From the NCBI RefSeq assembly GCF_002119765.1, contig NZ_CP021112.1:5636501-5700500 (forward strand): 64,000 nucleotides of DNA, in the 5' to 3' direction. Shown piece by piece: positions 35,186-44,466 of the stretch (the first letter of the stretch is position 1; every line of letters starts with the position of its first letter). A program made the position numbers and the translations under genes. The DNA is from Pseudorhodoplanes sinuspersici (lineage in GTDB: Bacteria > Pseudomonadota > Alphaproteobacteria > Rhizobiales > Xanthobacteraceae). The notes beneath the pieces are model-generated. The model saw only the letters and a list, made by a program, of their open reading frames with translations. It had not been told where the DNA came from and made no database searches.

Positions 35186-35837
35186 TGTTGTCGCCGAAAC
35201 TCTCTGCGAAAGCGGACGGGGATGATGATTGTCGGACTTGCGTACGATGGTGATGATTCCAAATAGATGTGCGCGTTCTTGTTCGCGGCTGCAGCGAACT
35301 TTCGATTCTAATTTGTCGAAGGTTTGACGCGACCGTGCTTTTTATCCGGCACGAAGGAACTTTCTGCGCGCGATAAGTAACACTCTACTAAAGCGATGCG
35401 CTTATGCGTTGCTCAGTAACTTGTCTCGCGCATTCGTCGAATTTTTTGACGTACAGATGTCAATCGCAACGCAGAACGAAATTCATTCGAAATGCACGCG
35501 AGGTAACACTGCACGATCACAACAGCAGTGTTTTACCATGCTGCGATCATTGCGACTGTGATCGCATCATCCGGATCGTGATCGCGCACATCGACATCCG
35601 TCGGCTTGTTTACGCATGACGAAGGTAATATCGCAGTTGAAACTTCCAGATGGTGTTACCAACATCAACCGCGACGATTTGAATTCAGAAAAGCGCAGTC
35701 GACCATGATGAACAGCTATGCTCGATCAGAGGCTGGCGTGATGTTTCGCGTCCAGCGGTACTCTGTCAGGGGAGATGGAAGGACCACTTGTTACATCAAA
35801 GCGATGGCTGGCCTTGCCACCGAAGCGATACGTCCAC
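35186..35837. other. AT-rich regulatory region before the polysaccharide export operon
   Basis: No gene is supported in these 652 bases. The motif GTAACAC recurs: GTAACACT at 35377-35384, GGTAACACT at 35503-35511, and its reverse GGTGTTACC at 35652-35660. CAGTGTTTTACC (35527-35538) is a looser reverse copy that can pair with AACACTG (35506-35512). Two direct GTGATCGC words lie near 35558-35590. These could be regulator sites for the Wza-led operon. Confidence 0.4.
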
Positions 35838-38195
35838 CTAGGATTTCGCCTGATCAATACAATCCAGCACATGTTCGGGCGTGATCGGCTGCTGCGTTAC
35901 AACGGCGCCGAATGGCGACAGCGCATCATTCACGGCGGTCCAGATTGCAGCAGCGGCCGCAACGGCCCCTGCTTCCCCCACCCCGCGCGCCCCGAGCGTT
36001 GTCGCGCTGATCGGCGTCTCGACATGGGCGACGTGAATGTCCGGCATCTCGCTCGCCATGGGGACGAGATAGTCGGCAAGGGTTCCATTCTCGAGCTGCG
36101 CGTCTTCATTATAGATGCATTGCTCGTAAAGCGCGGCGCCGATGCCCTGTACGACGCCGCCGCGAATCTGTTCGTCGACCAGAAGCGGATTGATCACCGT
36201 GCCGCAATCGTCAACCACCCAGAATCCGAGAATCCTGATCGCGCCGAGCCCCGCATCCACTTCAACATGCGCAGCCTGGATGCCGTTTGACACAAAATAA
36301 GGAAGATCGCGCGGTGCGTATGTCTCAGCGAATTCCAGCGGCGGTAAATCGTCGAGCGGAAGCGTGTGTGACTGATAATGCGCCCTCGCCGCGACATCGG
36401 CGATCGAGAGTTGCGGCATACCAGCGGCGTTGACGATCTTGCCGGCCTCGATCCGCAATTCGTGCGGCTGCGCTTGCAAGATGGAGCCTGCAATCGCGAG
36501 AATGCTGCCCCTCAGCTTCCTTGCGGCACGCAGTGCCGCCTCGCCGCCAAGCGCCGTTCCGCGCGATGCCCAGGCACCGCCACCAAACGGCGCGGACGTC
36601 GTATCGCCACAGACAATCTCGACAGCACCGATATCGACGCCCAGCGTCTCCCCGACAATCTGCCGTAACGCCGTCATCGTGCCCTGGCCCTGATCGGTAA
36701 TGCTGGTGGCACAGCGGATACCGCCAGACGCTTCCAGCGACAGTCGGCAGCTTTCATGGGCCGATACGCGCACCTGCTGCGATCCGTAGAGCGCTGGCCC
36801 AACGCCGGTCTGTTCGATAAAGGCCGCGAGGCCGATGCCGCGATAGATCCCCTGTTGTCTTAACTCCGCCTGATCGCGGCGCAGCGCCTCATAATCCATC
36901 AACTCCAGCAGCTTGTCGTGGCATCGATCAAGCGACAATTGGCTCAACACAGTTCCGGCGGCACTGCGTGTGTTCTTCTCGTCGGAAGCTGCGTAGTTGC
37001 GACGGCGGATATCGGCTGGGTCGATATCGAGCTTGCGCGCGGCAAGATCGAGCAACTGCTCCGTGACCGTTGTGGCAATCGGCTGCCCGACCGCTCGTAA
37101 CACCCCACTCGGCACCTTGTTCTGAAAATAGCTCCGCAATGTCCCGTTGAAAATTGGCAGCCGGTAAGCCGCTGCCGACATATGCACGGCCTGCAATCCT
37201 TCACCCAGACTGCCGCGCGGATAGGATGAATAAGCGCCCATGCCGGATAAAACCGCGACATCCATGGCGAGGAGATGGCCGTCGCCATCCACCGCGAGCC
37301 GGCTTTTCACCCGCGCTTCGCGTGCATGCACATCGCTGACGAAGGATTCCAGCCGGTCGGCGACAAACTTCACCGGTCGTCCGAGCAAAATCGCAATCGC
37401 CGCGACAGCCATCTCATCCGGATAAGCCGAAAGCTTCATGCCGAAGGCGCCGCCGACATCGGGCGTAATGACATGAACGTCGCTAAATGACAGACCGAAC
37501 TGCGCCGCGAAGATTTCGCGCATCTGGTTCGGCACCTGGTGCGAGTGCTGCACCGTCAGCTTGCGTGTTCGCGCATCGAAATCGGCAATGATCGCCCGCG
37601 GCTCCAGCGTCACGCCTGTCTGCCGGCCGAAGCTGAATTCGTGCTCGACGACGACGTGAGCCTGTTCAAACGCCGTACCCGGATCGCCGGCCTTGAAGAC
37701 ATGGTCGAGACCGAGATTGCCAGCCAGTTGCGTACTGACTTTCGCGGCGTCTGTTGCCGCCGCGGCATCGATCGAGCCGATGGCCGGAAGCTCTGCCCAC
37801 GCAACACCGATCAATTCAATTGCGTCTTCAGCCTGCGCCCGGCTCTCCGCGACCACAGCCACGACGGCCTCGCCTTGCCAGGTCGCTTCGCCGCGCGCGA
37901 GCGGAAATTGCTCCGGCGATATGTGTGATGGCAGCATCGCCAGCTTGGTCTGCCAGGGCGTGCAAATGGCCGCAAGATCGTCCGCCGTCACGACAGCAAT
38001 GACACCCGGGCTCGCCTTCGCGACCGATACGTCGATTGACGCGATCCGCGCATGGGCATGCGGACTGCGCAGAAACGCCACTTGGCCGACACCGCCAATG
38101 GCAATATCGTCCGTATAGCGACCGTTGCCCGCAACGAACCTCCGCGCTTCAGGACGCGGCAAGCGCGCGCCGATCATGCCACGCGTTTCTGTCAT
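35838..38195 (-). CDS. Molybdenum hydroxylase large subunit (xanthine/CO dehydrogenase family)
   Basis: The 785-aa Moco-binding catalytic subunit. It starts RPEARRFVAGNGRYTDD, has the Moco-contact segments GGAFGMKLSAYPDE, GQGTMTAL and WASRGTALGG, and the catalytic Glu in GVGEAGAVAA near the C-terminus. The CoxL AYxCSFR loop is absent: the matching region reads GVLRAVGQP, so CO is unlikely and hydroxylation of a heterocycle or aldehyde is more likely. The start at 38195 overlaps the Fe-S subunit stop in ATGA. It ends an operon that begins with a TRAP transporter, which probably imports its substrate. Confidence 0.88.
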   Translation of the reverse strand: MTETRGMIGARLPRPEARRFVAGNGRYTDDIAIGGVGQVAFLRSPHAHARIASIDVSVAKASPGVIAVVTADDLAAICTPWQTKLAMLPSHISPEQFPLARGEATWQGEAVVAVVAESRAQAEDAIELIGVAWAELPAIGSIDAAAATDAAKVSTQLAGNLGLDHVFKAGDPGTAFEQAHVVVEHEFSFGRQTGVTLEPRAIIADFDARTRKLTVQHSHQVPNQMREIFAAQFGLSFSDVHVITPDVGGAFGMKLSAYPDEMAVAAIAILLGRPVKFVADRLESFVSDVHAREARVKSRLAVDGDGHLLAMDVAVLSGMGAYSSYPRGSLGEGLQAVHMSAAAYRLPIFNGTLRSYFQNKVPSGVLRAVGQPIATTVTEQLLDLAARKLDIDPADIRRRNYAASDEKNTRSAAGTVLSQLSLDRCHDKLLELMDYEALRRDQAELRQQGIYRGIGLAAFIEQTGVGPALYGSQQVRVSAHESCRLSLEASGGIRCATSITDQGQGTMTALRQIVGETLGVDIGAVEIVCGDTTSAPFGGGAWASRGTALGGEAALRAARKLRGSILAIAGSILQAQPHELRIEAGKIVNAAGMPQLSIADVAARAHYQSHTLPLDDLPPLEFAETYAPRDLPYFVSNGIQAAHVEVDAGLGAIRILGFWVVDDCGTVINPLLVDEQIRGGVVQGIGAALYEQCIYNEDAQLENGTLADYLVPMASEMPDIHVAHVETPISATTLGARGVGEAGAVAAAAAIWTAVNDALSPFGAVVTQQPITPEHVLDCIDQAKS

Positions 38196-38686
38196 GACGC
38201 GGCCTCGACGCGCCGCGCCATCACCGCTTCGATGGCATCGACAATGGCATGGTAACCGGTGCAACGGCAGAAATTTCCCGACAGCGCCTCGCGAATATTC
38301 TCGCGTGACAAGCTCGGCCCATTCAACATCTCGGCTGCCGTCGCGAGAATGCCGGGCGTGCAATACCCGCATTGCAACGCATTGCGGGCGACGAACTCCT
38401 GTTGCAGGTCGGCAATGATGCCGCTTTGCGTCAATCCCTCGATGGTCTCGACATGGGTGCCGTCGGCCTGGACGGCCAGCATCAGACAGCTCCTGACCGA
38501 TCTGCCGTCGATCGTCACATTGCAGGCGCCGCAGACGCCGTGTTCACAACCGATATGCGTCCCGGTCTTACCCATCACCTCGCGGATGAAATCGCCGAGA
38601 TGCATGCGCGCGGAGACCGCCGCGGAAACAGTCTCGCCATTCAAGATGAAAGCAATCTCGTGCAATTCGCCGGCAGGGTCAGACAT
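38192..38686 (-). CDS. Molybdenum hydroxylase 2Fe-2S small subunit
   Basis: A 164-aa electron-transfer subunit with two [2Fe-2S] sites: the plant-ferredoxin-type CEHGVCGACNV plus a later single Cys (RSCLML), and the four-helix domain CGYCTPG and FCRCTGYHAIVDAI. Both clusters are complete. The start at 38686 overlaps the FAD subunit stop by eight bases; a longer frame upstream would overlap more. Confidence 0.93.
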   Translation of the reverse strand: MSDPAGELHEIAFILNGETVSAAVSARMHLGDFIREVMGKTGTHIGCEHGVCGACNVTIDGRSVRSCLMLAVQADGTHVETIEGLTQSGIIADLQQEFVARNALQCGYCTPGILATAAEMLNGPSLSRENIREALSGNFCRCTGYHAIVDAIEAVMARRVEAAS

Positions 38687-39545
38687 GCAGTGCCTCACGA
38701 AACGCGATGAAGCCACGTCGCATTAACTCAGCCGCCTGCCGCCTTTTGGTTTCGGGTCGTCCCTGATGATTGTCGATCGGGTCCATGTCGTCCGCAATCG
38801 CTTGGACCATATCGCGCAGGGTATCGTCGGACGTATCTGCGGCAATTGTCATCCCGGCTGCCGTTTCGCTGAGCAGCGGCGATGGCTCAGAGCCGAAAAT
38901 CACCACTTCGATGGCATCGATGCGGCCTTCCACCTTTCGAGCCTTCACCCCGATGCCAACGACGGCAAAGTCGCCATGTCGCCGGCTCAGCTCATTGAAA
39001 TGAAATATCTCTGCCGCTTCGGCGCGTGGAAAGCTGACGCCGGTGATGATCTCGTTGTCGTTCCGTGATGTTGTATAAAGCCCTTCGAAAAAATCACGGG
39101 CCGCGACGTCCCTCTTCCCACCCCTGCTTTCGAGATGGATCATGGCGTTCAGCAGCACTGCGACAGCCGGAGCCTCAGCCGACGGATCGGCCAGCGCGAG
39201 ACTGCCGCATGTTGTGCCGCGATTGCGCACGGCCATGTGTGCCACATGCGTCATCGCCGATGCCAGCAGAGGCACTTTGCCCGCGATCAGAGGAGATGCC
39301 AGCACTTGATAATGCCGCGCCAATGCGCCGAGACGGATCGCCTGCTCCGTTTCAACTACTCCCTCAAGCGATGCGATCCGATTGATATCGACCAGCATGG
39401 CCGGCGACGACAACCGCATCGCCAGGGTCGGCATCAGGCTTTGACCGCCAGCCAGCACTTGCGCATCACCGATGTTGTCATCGAGCAGCGCCAAGGCTTC
39501 GTCGAGGCTTTCAGGACGGCGATAGAGGAAATTCGGGGCCTTCAT
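38679..39545 (-). CDS. Molybdenum hydroxylase FAD-binding medium subunit
   Basis: A 288-aa FAD subunit of the CoxM/CutM type. LAGGQSLMPTLAMRLSSPAMLVDINRI (residues 31-57) and the TCGSLALADPSAE segment (about 111-123) are the FAD-binding motifs of the family. It passes electrons from the Fe-S subunit to an acceptor. Gene order FAD, 2Fe-2S, Moco is normal for this enzyme class. It starts 15 bases after the TRAP large-permease stop. Confidence 0.92.
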   Translation of the reverse strand: MKAPNFLYRRPESLDEALALLDDNIGDAQVLAGGQSLMPTLAMRLSSPAMLVDINRIASLEGVVETEQAIRLGALARHYQVLASPLIAGKVPLLASAMTHVAHMAVRNRGTTCGSLALADPSAEAPAVAVLLNAMIHLESRGGKRDVAARDFFEGLYTTSRNDNEIITGVSFPRAEAAEIFHFNELSRRHGDFAVVGIGVKARKVEGRIDAIEVVIFGSEPSPLLSETAAGMTIAADTSDDTLRDMVQAIADDMDPIDNHQGRPETKRRQAAELMRRGFIAFREALHV

Positions 39546-39560
39546 AGCGATGATCGTACG

Positions 39561-40868
39561 CTAATCGGGAACAAAGGTGGTCACGATCTGCGGGAAGATA
39601 AAGATCAGCACCATCATCAGCACCGTCAGCCACACATAGGGAATGGCGGCACGATAGATCGTGCCGATGGTGATGTGCGGCGGCGCCACCCCCTTGAGCA
39701 CGAACAGCAACAGCCCGAATGGCGGCGTCAGCAGCCCGATCTGCATGCACAGCAGATAGAGAATGCCGAACCACACGAGATCGACGCCCATCGTCCGCAG
39801 CAGCGGCATATAGAACGGCAGCGTGATCATCATGATGCTGGTCTGGTCGATGAAGAAGCCCAGTAGCACCAGGATCGCCAGCATGCCGATCATGACGACA
39901 TTCGGCGTCAGTCCCGCCCCTTCGATCAACGCGACCAGGCCGGCGGTGGCGCCGGAAAAGCTGAGCAACTGGGCGAACGTCGTCGCGCCGACGATAATGA
40001 ACAGCAGCGCTCCGGAAATGGAGAGCGTCCCGATAAAGGACTTCCAGAGATTTTGCGGCGTCAGGCTGCGATAGCAGAGCGCGAGAATAATGGTAGCGAA
40101 CGCGCCCAGCGCACTCGATTCTGTTGGCGTCGCCCAGCCTTCGGTCATGCTGAAAACAACGATGCCAAAGATCAGAATCAGCGGCGCGACGGTAACAATG
40201 AGATTAAGCCAGGGCCGCTCGATTTTAATGCCTTCATCGTCTGATACCGGCGCGAGTGACGGATTGAGCCAGCACCGCAGCATCACATAGGCGATAAAGA
40301 AAACGGCCAGGATCAATCCCGGCACGATGCCGCCGACCAGAAGGCCGGTGATGGAAATGCCGGCGAGACTGCCGAGCAGCACCGCCAAACCGGATGGCGG
40401 AATCAGGATATCGACGCCACCGATCGCCAGCGTCGGGCCCATCGCTGTTTTCGGGTCATAGCCCCGCGCCAGCATCTGCGGCAGCAGCAGCGAGCCGAGC
40501 ATTGCCGTGGTTGCGATGGTCGATCCGGAGATCGCTGAAAAGATCGTGCCCGCCACCAGCGTCACCACTGCCAGACGGCCGGGCACGCGGCGAATGACGG
40601 CGTCGACCGCATCCACCGACTTCATCGCAAGCCCTGTGTGAAACAGCACCTCGCCCATCAGGACGAAGAGCGGGATCGGCACCAGCGAAAATTGCGCAAC
40701 GGAAATCTGCTCGTTGCGCACCATCTGCTCAAGCCCCGGAATGCCTCCGAAAATCAGATACGAGCCGGCGATATTAATGATGAAGAACACGAAGGCGACC
40801 GGAAGCGCCGCCAGCAGCAGCAGCACCTTGGCGGTGAACATGGCCGCCAGTATCGAGACCCAGCTCAT
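39561..40868 (-). CDS. TRAP transporter large permease (DctM type)
   Basis: A 435-aa inner-membrane protein with about 12 helices, the ion-coupled translocating subunit of a TRAP importer. FVLMGEVLFHTGLA, SGSTIATTAMLGSLLLPQMLARGYDPKTAMGPTLAIGGVDILIPPSGLAVLLGSLAGIS and GLLTPPFGLLLFVLKG are family segments. It overlaps the small permease gene in ATGA. Confidence 0.93.
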   Translation of the reverse strand: MSWVSILAAMFTAKVLLLLAALPVAFVFFIINIAGSYLIFGGIPGLEQMVRNEQISVAQFSLVPIPLFVLMGEVLFHTGLAMKSVDAVDAVIRRVPGRLAVVTLVAGTIFSAISGSTIATTAMLGSLLLPQMLARGYDPKTAMGPTLAIGGVDILIPPSGLAVLLGSLAGISITGLLVGGIVPGLILAVFFIAYVMLRCWLNPSLAPVSDDEGIKIERPWLNLIVTVAPLILIFGIVVFSMTEGWATPTESSALGAFATIILALCYRSLTPQNLWKSFIGTLSISGALLFIIVGATTFAQLLSFSGATAGLVALIEGAGLTPNVVMIGMLAILVLLGFFIDQTSIMMITLPFYMPLLRTMGVDLVWFGILYLLCMQIGLLTPPFGLLLFVLKGVAPPHITIGTIYRAAIPYVWLTVLMMVLIFIFPQIVTTFVPD

Positions 40869-41407
40869 GGCAGCTCATCCGGCCGGATGCCCGGCACCTG
40901 TTCGTGCGGCAGCGGTACGTCGCTGTCCGGAAGCCTCATCAATGTGACCAACATCTCCAGAGCCTGCAGGAACATTGCCAGAGACGACAGCGGAATGATC
41001 CAGTCCAGCCACCATTGCGGAAAGATCAGATCCTTGAAGATCAGTGTGCCTTCGTGAAAGCTGCGGACCATCAGGATCGTCGCAATGACGCCGGTAATGA
41101 GCGAAATCACCATGATGGCGATCATCACGCCGCACTCGATGTATCGGGCATTGGCGGGATCGATCCGCGCGATGACCAGATCGACCCGGATATGCTCGTT
41201 GGTTTTCAGGAGATAAGGCGCAACGAAGAAGGTCGAGATGAACAGCGCATACTCCGTCAGCTCGATCAGACCAATGATCGAAGGAAACCCGAATATCCGC
41301 AGGATGACTTCGGCGCAGATGCCGAGCATCATCGCCGCGACCAGCAAGACCGCCAGCACACAAAGCGCGCGCACCAAGAGGCTGTTCAGCCAGAAAATGG
41401 CGCGCAT
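40865..41407 (-). CDS. TRAP transporter small permease (DctQ type)
   Basis: A 180-aa protein with four membrane helices, the small membrane subunit of the TRAP importer. ALFISTFFVAPYLLKTNEHIRVDLVIARI (about residues 50-78) is the characteristic DctQ loop after helix 2. It lies 36 bases behind the binding protein and overlaps the large permease. Confidence 0.9.
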   Translation of the reverse strand: MRAIFWLNSLLVRALCVLAVLLVAAMMLGICAEVILRIFGFPSIIGLIELTEYALFISTFFVAPYLLKTNEHIRVDLVIARIDPANARYIECGVMIAIMVISLITGVIATILMVRSFHEGTLIFKDLIFPQWWLDWIIPLSSLAMFLQALEMLVTLMRLPDSDVPLPHEQVPGIRPDELP

Positions 41408-41443
41408 GCTAGAGCTTCGTCTCGATTGTGAGGTCGCGCACTG

Positions 41444-42442
41444 TTACTTCTTGATCAACAGCGATTGCAGCTTGGCGATCGAGTCAGGGCTGAGCTTCTT
41501 CAGGTCGTCCCAGTAGAGTTGAACCGCAACCTTCTTGAATTCCGGTCCAAAATTGACCGTCTTGATGCCTTGCTTCTCCTGCGCATCCAGCGTCGCCTTG
41601 GTGTTTTCAGCGGTGTAGGTCAGTGTATCCGCCTCGAACCAGGCCACGGCATCGTCGATTACCTTGCGCTGGGCCGGCGACAGCTTGTCGTAGGATGCCT
41701 TGTTCATCAGGATATTGACGACGACGTTGTAGAAGCCGGGATCGACACGCACCTTGGTCAGCTTGTCCCAGCCAAAATCGTTGATGCCCCACAGCGGCCA
41801 CCCGTAGCCCTGCACGACGCCGCGTTCGAGCGCCGTGAACACTTCCGGCGCAGCGATGTTCACGCTGGCAATGTTATATTGTTTGAAGATCGCATTGTAG
41901 TTCGGCTGCCCGCGCAGGCGCAGGCCTTTCAGATCGTCGGGTTTGGCAACCGTGGCGTCCTTGGTCAGATAAAGATGAAACGGCACACCCATGCCGTAAG
42001 TCGTGAGATAAACCGCATTCATGCGGTCATTGGCGATCTTGTTGAGCATGGCATAAGCACCGGACGCCCGCTGCTCGGCGACAGTCATATCGGAGAGGAT
42101 CTGCGCATCGCCCTCCACCATGTTGCTCTTGTAATAAGCGGGCGGGATCGAAGCGATGTCGAGCACGCCGGACTTCACGGCATCGGCCTGGTTGTTGGCC
42201 GGCACGGCTTCCGGACCGCCGACAATGCGGATCTGCAATACGCCCTTGCCGGTTTCGTTCACGCGATCGACGAAGCGCTTGAAAGGAATGCCATAGGTTG
42301 TTGTCGGCGGCACGAAAACGGCTGCCTTCAATGTCACTTCCTGCGCCTGAATCGGCATAGGCGCGGCGAAAAGCAGAGCGGCACTTGCAAGACCTGCACT
42401 CAGCCAACGTGTCTCGACGCGGAAACCGCCCATCGCACGCAT
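41444..42442 (-). CDS. TRAP transporter substrate-binding protein (DctP type)
   Basis: A 332-aa periplasmic receptor with a signal peptide (LASAALLFAAPMPIQAQ). LRLRGQPNYNAIFKQYNIASVNIAAPEVFTALERGVVQG is the conserved DctP stretch, including the carboxylate-binding Arg in the LRGQ region. Ligands of the family are usually carboxylates. GGAGG at 42449-42453 lies six bases before the ATG at 42442; the ATG two codons earlier touches it. First gene of the six-gene TRAP-hydroxylase operon, with a 27-bp inverted repeat just upstream. Confidence 0.92.
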   Translation of the reverse strand: MRAMGGFRVETRWLSAGLASAALLFAAPMPIQAQEVTLKAAVFVPPTTTYGIPFKRFVDRVNETGKGVLQIRIVGGPEAVPANNQADAVKSGVLDIASIPPAYYKSNMVEGDAQILSDMTVAEQRASGAYAMLNKIANDRMNAVYLTTYGMGVPFHLYLTKDATVAKPDDLKGLRLRGQPNYNAIFKQYNIASVNIAAPEVFTALERGVVQGYGWPLWGINDFGWDKLTKVRVDPGFYNVVVNILMNKASYDKLSPAQRKVIDDAVAWFEADTLTYTAENTKATLDAQEKQGIKTVNFGPEFKKVAVQLYWDDLKKLSPDSIAKLQSLLIKK

Positions 42443-42468
42443 GATCATCCTCCCAGATTAGGATCATT

Positions 42469-42495
42469 ACATAACCGAAACTTGTTCGCTTATGT
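42469..42495. promoter_or_regulatory. Candidate operator of the TRAP-hydroxylase operon
   Basis: ACATAACCGAA (42469-42479) faces TTCGCTTATGT (42485-42495) across five bases with one mismatch in 11 pairs. It lies 26-53 bases before the binding-protein start, where a repressor or activator site is expected. No matching regulator gene is adjacent. Confidence 0.5.
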
Positions 42496-42890
42496 GAATA
42501 GGGTCAAGCCAGATAATGATGCGTACACTGATTTCATTCTGTGCAATGCGAAGAAAAGACCGGAGGACCACAGGCCATCACGTTTCGACCAATCACCAAA
42601 GTCAGCCCGCTCTTCGAGAATTGAAATTTTCCTTATAGAACAGAGCCTTGTGAGAGCTGAAACATTCACCCCAAACGGATCGGGCGCGCTCGTCACCGCG
42701 AACGCGATCGCATCTCACGACCCAACATCGCTTATCTTTGTTGCAACGCAGCGCATTTCGCATCCAAAACCGAAGCATATTCATCTTGATCGGCTAGATG
42801 TATTTGCAGTTTAGCGGTAGCGGCCGGAATACGTTTCAATTAGTCTCCGGCATCAACAATCGTCGTTCTCGCAACGCGGAGGAGGCCATC
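42496..42890. other. Divergent intergenic region
   Basis: About 395 bases between the TRAP operon and the VOC gene. No gene is supported and no clear promoter boxes were recognised; it presumably holds the promoters of both units. GGAGGAGG at its right end is the ribosome site of the VOC gene. Confidence 0.4.
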
Positions 42891-43280
42891 ATGGGCAAAA
42901 TTCGTCATATCGCCATTCAAGTTCCCGATCTCGAAAAGGCCGCCGCATTCTACGAAGGCGTGTTCGAACTCAAACGAGTCAGCCAGGTCGAGAGCCCGAT
43001 CGGCAATGCCGTTTCGCTGTCGGATGGGATTATGAATCTGACCTTGCTGCATTTCCCGGAAGGCACCAAAGGCGCCAAAGGCGGACCGGATTGGGCGGGC
43101 CTGCATCACATCGGCTTTGTCGTCGATGACGAATCGAAGACCGCCGACAAGATCAAGGAATTCGGCGGCGAATTCTTTATGCAACTGCCGAGTTTCCCCG
43201 GCGTCGACGCCGAGAAGAAGTTCAAGGACAATAACGGCATCGTATTCGATGTCGCCGAGCATGATTGGCGGCAGGCTTGA
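42891..43280 (+). CDS. VOC-superfamily protein (glyoxalase/dioxygenase fold)
   Basis: A 129-aa protein with two beta-alpha-beta-beta-beta halves. IRHIAIQVPDLEKAAAFYEGVF and LHHIGFVVDDESKTADKIKEFGGEF carry the metal-ligand histidines, and IVFDVAEHDW ends the fold. VOC enzymes act as glyoxalases, epimerases or extradiol dioxygenases; the length fits a single-fold lyase or epimerase. It has a strong GGAGGAGG site at a good distance. It is 9 bases before the enolase-superfamily gene, so both probably act on one substrate. Confidence 0.85.
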   Translation: MGKIRHIAIQVPDLEKAAAFYEGVFELKRVSQVESPIGNAVSLSDGIMNLTLLHFPEGTKGAKGGPDWAGLHHIGFVVDDESKTADKIKEFGGEFFMQLPSFPGVDAEKKFKDNNGIVFDVAEHDWRQA

Positions 43281-43289
43281 CACTGAACG

Positions 43290-44450
43290 ATGCGCATTGT
43301 TGCGGTCAAGGAGCGGACGATCCGGCTGACGGCAGCGAGCCGCAACTCCAGTATCAGCTTCGACGGCATGACGGCGAGTGCCCTCGCCGTTCATACGGAT
43401 GCATACAGGGATAGCAAACCGCTGGTCGGTTATGCCTTCGATTCCATTGGCCGCTACGCGCATGGCGGCCTGTTGCGGGAACGGTTCATCCCGCGCCTCC
43501 TTGACGCCGATGCCGGCGATTATTGCGACGACAGCGGGAGCATCGATCCGGCCAAAGCCTGGTCGGTGATGATGCGCAACGAAAAGGCCGGCGGGCACGG
43601 CGAAAGACCCGGCGCAGTGGGCCTTTTGGACGCTGCCTTGTGGGACATCGCGGCCAAGCAGGCCGGCCTGCCGCTATGGGCCCATCTCGCCTCCGTTGAT
43701 AACCAACCGGCAAATAACACGATCGATATCTACGCCAGCGGTGGCCATTATCGGGCTGAAAAAGATATCGAGATGCTGCGCGACGATATCCGCCGTTCGA
43801 TCGGGCGTGGGCATACGCGTTTCAAGATCAAGATCGGCGGAGTCACCCCGGATGAAGACCTGCGGCGAATCGAAGCCGTGTTGTCCCTGCTCGAACCCGG
43901 CATGACTTTGGCCGTCGATGGTAACGGGACATTCTCCCTCGATACCGCCGTGACGTATGCCGAGAAACTGTCTGACTATCCGATTGCCTGGCTGGAAGAG
44001 CCGGTCCATCCACTGGATTACGACCTTCACCGGCAGCTCGCCGGGAGTTGCGCCATTCCGCTCGCCACCGGCGAAAACATCTTTTCGGCAGACGACACAC
44101 GCAATCTTCTGCGTCACGGCGGCCTGCGCCCGGAACGCGACATTCTGCAATTCGACGTCTCGCTCAGCTATGGCATCGTCGAATACCGAAAAATTCTGGA
44201 GATGATGGCTGCCCATAGCTGGCAACGGAAGAATTGCGCGCCCCATGCCGGCCATCTGCTCGCATTCAACGTTGTGGCCGGTCTCGGCCTTGGCCTTGGT
44301 GAAACGGCGATGGATGAAAGCGGTCTGTTCGGCCGGCTGACAGCCGCTCTACCGGTGACAAACGGCCGGGCCACGCTGCCCGATGCTCCCGGTACCGGAC
44401 TGGAAACATCCCCTGTCTTCCGTGAGATCTTCTCCGAATTGCTGCGATGA
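43290..44450 (+). CDS. Enolase-superfamily dehydratase, D(-)-tartrate dehydratase-like
   Basis: A 386-aa mandelate-racemase-type enzyme that would dehydrate an acid sugar or hydroxy diacid. FKIKIGG holds the catalytic KxK; metal ligands are Asp in LAVDGNG, Glu in WLEEP and Glu in ATGEN; the general-acid region is CAPHAGH. ATGENIFSADDTRNLLRHGG, ERDILQFDVSLSYGIVEYRKIL and GLGLGLGE closely follow the Bradyrhizobium D(-)-tartrate dehydratase pattern. The divergent TRAP importer could supply such a carboxylate. Substrate identity is inference. Confidence 0.82.
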   Translation: MRIVAVKERTIRLTAASRNSSISFDGMTASALAVHTDAYRDSKPLVGYAFDSIGRYAHGGLLRERFIPRLLDADAGDYCDDSGSIDPAKAWSVMMRNEKAGGHGERPGAVGLLDAALWDIAAKQAGLPLWAHLASVDNQPANNTIDIYASGGHYRAEKDIEMLRDDIRRSIGRGHTRFKIKIGGVTPDEDLRRIEAVLSLLEPGMTLAVDGNGTFSLDTAVTYAEKLSDYPIAWLEEPVHPLDYDLHRQLAGSCAIPLATGENIFSADDTRNLLRHGGLRPERDILQFDVSLSYGIVEYRKILEMMAAHSWQRKNCAPHAGHLLAFNVVAGLGLGLGETAMDESGLFGRLTAALPVTNGRATLPDAPGTGLETSPVFREIFSELLR

Positions 44451-44466
44451 CCAATATTTCAACAGT

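Noticed and set aside
35404-35884. Short plus-strand frames upstream of the polysaccharide export operon
   Set aside because: AT-rich regulatory region with clustered motifs; no convincing Shine-Dalgarno or protein pattern, and the second frame runs into the hydroxylase gene on the other strand.
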